Assembly (NCBI GenBank): GCA_045221575.1
Contig: JBGUWU010000034.1
Coordinates: 1 to 16,476 of the forward strand
From: Scybalousia_A sp045221575
Lineage (GTDB): Bacteria > Bacteroidota > Bacteroidia > Bacteroidales > P3
Direction of reading: 5' to 3'
DNA: 16,476 nucleotides
Positions 14,502-16,476 of this stretch are shown here, piece by piece (position 1 is the first letter of the stretch; the number at the start of each line of letters is the position of its first letter). A model generated the notes under the pieces. That model made no database searches, was not told the origin of the DNA, and was given only the letters and a program-made list of their open reading frames with translations. The position numbers were made by a program, and so were the translations under genes.

Positions 14502-15680
14502 ATGAATTACATATTGTTCGATGATGCAACAAGAGAAGCCTTAAAACCATTGACATACACACGTCCCGTTTGTGAAATTAGGCTTGGAATAACAACGATA
14601 AGAGAAAAATGGGAAAGAGCATTGAATGCTAAGACCTCAACTTTGACTGATGATTATCTCTCAAAGAAATACCCAATGACAATGTCAGAAGCTATGCTTT
14701 TGATTAACTCCTCTGTTTGTCCAAGAAAAGAGATGACAGATATGATTATGCAGATGAAACCTGGACAAACCTTAATCTGTGGCGAAGTTGTCATTGCTAT
14801 GTATAAAACCAAGGAAGGCTTCCTTTCGGACGAGGAAGAAAATAGCGAAAGATTGGAATACAAAGGAGAATTAGTAAAGATTAATTCTCTTGCAGATATA
14901 TTCCTTTTAAATGATAAGGAATTGAGAAAAGATTTTGAGGAAATAACAAAAGGAAGAAAATCTCAAAAACTTAGTGATACCAATAGAGTTATAGGTGATA
15001 ATATCTTTGTAGAAGAAGGTGCCAAAGTAGAATGTGCAACAATAAACACCACAAAAGGACCTGTTTATATTGGAAAAGATTGTGAGATTATGGAGAACTC
15101 TGTTATTAGAGGACCATTTGCTATGTGCGAGCACTCTACTCTTAAACTTTCTGCCAAAATATACGGAGCTACAACCATTGGACCTTATTGCAAAGTTGGA
15201 GGAGAGTTGGAGAATGTTGTTATGTTCGGTTATTCAAACAAAGCTCATGATGGTTTCTTTGGAAATAGTGTTATTGGTGAGTGGTGTAATATTGGTGCTG
15301 ACTCAAACGCTTCTAACCTAAAGAACACATACGAAGATGTTCGTCTTTGGTCTATAGATAAAAATACTTTTGTTTCTACTGGAACTATTTTCTGTGGTAC
15401 TATTATGGCAGATTATTCTAAGTGTGGTATAAACACAATGTTCAATACAGGCACTGTTGTTGGAGTTAATTGCAACACTTTTGGTTCTGGTTACCAAAGA
15501 AACTACATAAACTCATTCTCTTGGGGAGGAAATACAGGAGTAAAAGTTTATGATATAGAAAAAGCTCTTGAAGTTGCAGAAATAGTTCAAAAAAGAAGAG
15601 GAATAGAAATGTCAGATGTAGATAAAAATATACTAAGACATATCTACAAGCTTTCTACTAAGAATAAAAGAATAAGATAA
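14502..15680 (+). CDS. Bacteroidetes-type GlmU family sugar-1-phosphate nucleotidyl/acetyltransferase
   Basis: The protein has 392 residues. Its family (alternative bacterial GlmU) is proposed to make UDP-N-acetylglucosamine from glucosamine-1-phosphate, combining uridylyl and acetyl transfer, for peptidoglycan and LPS. The N-terminal part (about 1-150) has the family opening MNYILFDDATREALKPLTYTRPVCEIRLG, shown here in key pieces as FDDATRE, LTYTRP and EIRLG; it is shorter than the classical GlmU pyrophosphorylase domain. From about 160 to 330 a left-handed beta-helix is indicated by hexapeptide-like repeats (VIGDNI, VYIGKD, VIRGPF, TIGPYC, VIGEWC), including KAHDGFFGNSVIGEWCNIG (247-265) and NLKNTY (272-277). 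The open frame extends to a TTG at 14475, but the ATG at 14502 fits the family start. It has its own promoter and a hairpin at its end. Biochemical role is inferred from the family. Confidence 0.87.
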   Translation: MNYILFDDATREALKPLTYTRPVCEIRLGITTIREKWERALNAKTSTLTDDYLSKKYPMTMSEAMLLINSSVCPRKEMTDMIMQMKPGQTLICGEVVIAMYKTKEGFLSDEEENSERLEYKGELVKINSLADIFLLNDKELRKDFEEITKGRKSQKLSDTNRVIGDNIFVEEGAKVECATINTTKGPVYIGKDCEIMENSVIRGPFAMCEHSTLKLSAKIYGATTIGPYCKVGGELENVVMFGYSNKAHDGFFGNSVIGEWCNIGADSNASNLKNTYEDVRLWSIDKNTFVSTGTIFCGTIMADYSKCGINTMFNTGTVVGVNCNTFGSGYQRNYINSFSWGGNTGVKVYDIEKALEVAEIVQKRRGIEMSDVDKNILRHIYKLSTKNKRIR

Positions 15681-15695
15681 CATCACTATTAAATG

Positions 15696-15735
15696 AAGAC
15701 ATTAAAGTCAATTCTTGGCTTTAATGTCTTTGTTA
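15696..15735 (+). terminator. Hairpin between glmU-type gene and lon
   Basis: The arms AAGACATTAAAGTCA (15696-15710) and TGGCTTTAATGTCTT (15716-15730) pair over 15 bp with one G-T wobble around a five-base loop. It begins 16 nt after the upstream stop codon and is followed by TGTTATAAC, so the T tract is weak. Only 17 nt separate the stem from the lon ATG, and TGTCTTTG (15724-15731) inside the right arm resembles a -7 box, so it may also control lon. Confidence 0.72.
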
Positions 15736-15747
15736 TAACAATAAACT

Positions 15748-16476
15748 ATGTCAGAATTAAACCAGAAATTAGACAATCTGCTAAAAGTAATGTGTGCTGA
15801 TGACGTAGCAGATATTGTTCCTATCATTACTACCAATAAAATAGAAGATGATGGCAAAGATATTGTAATACCGGAAGAGGTACCTATACTTCCACTTAGA
15901 GGTAATGTATTTTTTCCAAGTGTTCTTATGCCTATAGCAGCAGGAAGACCTAAGAGCATTCAATTAATTAAAGAAGCATATAAAACTAAAGAAGTTATAG
16001 CAGTCATTTCTCAAAAAGACGACAGCGATGAGCCTCAGCAAGAAAATATGTTTTCTGTTGGAACGTTTGCTCGTGTAGTTGAAATGTTTACTATGCCTGA
16101 TGATAGTATTATGGTTGTCTTACAGGGTTTAGAAAGATTGCTTTTCAAAGGCTATACTTCTTTTGAGCCATATTGGAAAGGAAAATGTGAGACCTATAAA
16201 GATAATTGTAAAAATGTTTCTTCTGATGCTGAAATAATGTCTGCTACTTTGAAAGACATGTACCTTAATCTCCTAAAACTTACTCCTAATCTTCCACCTA
16301 ATGCTCTTATGGGACCAAAAAACATCAAAGACCCATACTATCTTTTAAACTTTGTCGCTTCTCAATTAAACATCGCTGTCAAAGATAAGCAGGAGTTGTT
16401 AGAGATAGACAACTATTCTCTTAGAATGGAGAAGACTATGGCTTATCTTGGCAAAGAGATAAAAGAAGGAGAGCTT
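15748..16476 (+). CDS. lon: Lon protease, N-terminal part (runs off the window)
   Basis: The first 243 codons of endopeptidase La, an ATP-dependent cytoplasmic protease that removes damaged and regulatory proteins, are present. Only the substrate-binding LAN domain is in view: an N-terminal extension (1 to about 43) with an acidic stretch, then VPILPLRGNVFFPSVLMPI (45-63), the domain landmark, followed by an AGRPKSIQLI segment, VGTFARVVEMF, VVLQGLERLLFKGY, and the start of the helical region (FVASQLNIAVKDKQELLEI and later). The AAA+ and Ser-Lys protease domains would lie beyond the right edge. The ATG at 15748 was chosen because the frame opens with MSELNQKLDNLL and closely follows the hairpin. 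No CIRCE-like operator is seen upstream. The frame is intact to the last base. Confidence 0.93.
   Translation, partial: MSELNQKLDNLLKVMCADDVADIVPIITTNKIEDDGKDIVIPEEVPILPLRGNVFFPSVLMPIAAGRPKSIQLIKEAYKTKEVIAVISQKDDSDEPQQENMFSVGTFARVVEMFTMPDDSIMVVLQGLERLLFKGYTSFEPYWKGKCETYKDNCKNVSSDAEIMSATLKDMYLNLLKLTPNLPPNALMGPKNIKDPYYLLNFVASQLNIAVKDKQELLEIDNYSLRMEKTMAYLGKEIKEGEL

Overview
The window is AT-rich chromosomal DNA from a member of the Bacteroidota, most likely the Bacteroidales. Several features point there: promoter elements of the TTTG / TAnnTTTG type, a Bacteroidota-type putative porin, FKBP-type prolyl isomerases with lipoprotein or Sec signals, the Bacteroidetes-style GlmU variant, a hisS with a characteristic insertion, and a relic of a type IX secretion (T9SS) C-terminal sorting domain. 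I cannot name a genus from sequence alone. No rRNA, tRNA, CRISPR array, insertion sequence or phage gene was seen. Most of the window is a well-packed housekeeping region.

Layout. The left third (about 102-6691) is on the minus strand and has two transcription units. The first is recG, then an S41-family peptidase (15-nt gap), then a broken small T9SS-sorting-domain gene, closed by a hairpin terminator at 2967-3007. The second is trxB (thioredoxin reductase) with a near-perfect Bacteroidota promoter, followed 27 nt later by an outer-membrane putative porin. A short divergent promoter region (6692-6821) separates recG from the plus-strand genes.

The plus-strand part starts with a six-helix membrane protein of unknown function coupled to hisS (3-nt gap), ended by a very strong hairpin at 8929-8970. 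Next comes a gene-free stretch of about 400 bases that is unusually structured: it has TGCCAAA motifs at an exact 21-bp spacing facing inverted TTGGCA motifs, and a second copy of the 3'-end sequence that lies next to the broken T9SS gene. After it is a tight five-gene array: FKBP lipoprotein, FKBP periplasmic isomerase, DEDDh exonuclease with an ExoX-like tail, FAH-family hydrolase, recN. Then the Bacteroidetes GlmU-type enzyme with its own promoter, a hairpin, and the first 243 codons of lon, which runs off the right edge.

How the genes fit together. recG, recN and the DnaQ-like exonuclease serve DNA repair and replication-fork processing. The FKBP pair, the S41 peptidase, Lon and TrxB serve protein folding, proteolysis and thiol redox balance. 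hisS serves translation, and the GlmU-type protein would supply UDP-GlcNAc for the envelope. I see no convincing new multi-gene system. The most unusual material is intergenic: the 21-bp motif array, the decayed T9SS gene with its duplicated 3' flank, and the hairpin pressed against the lon start codon.
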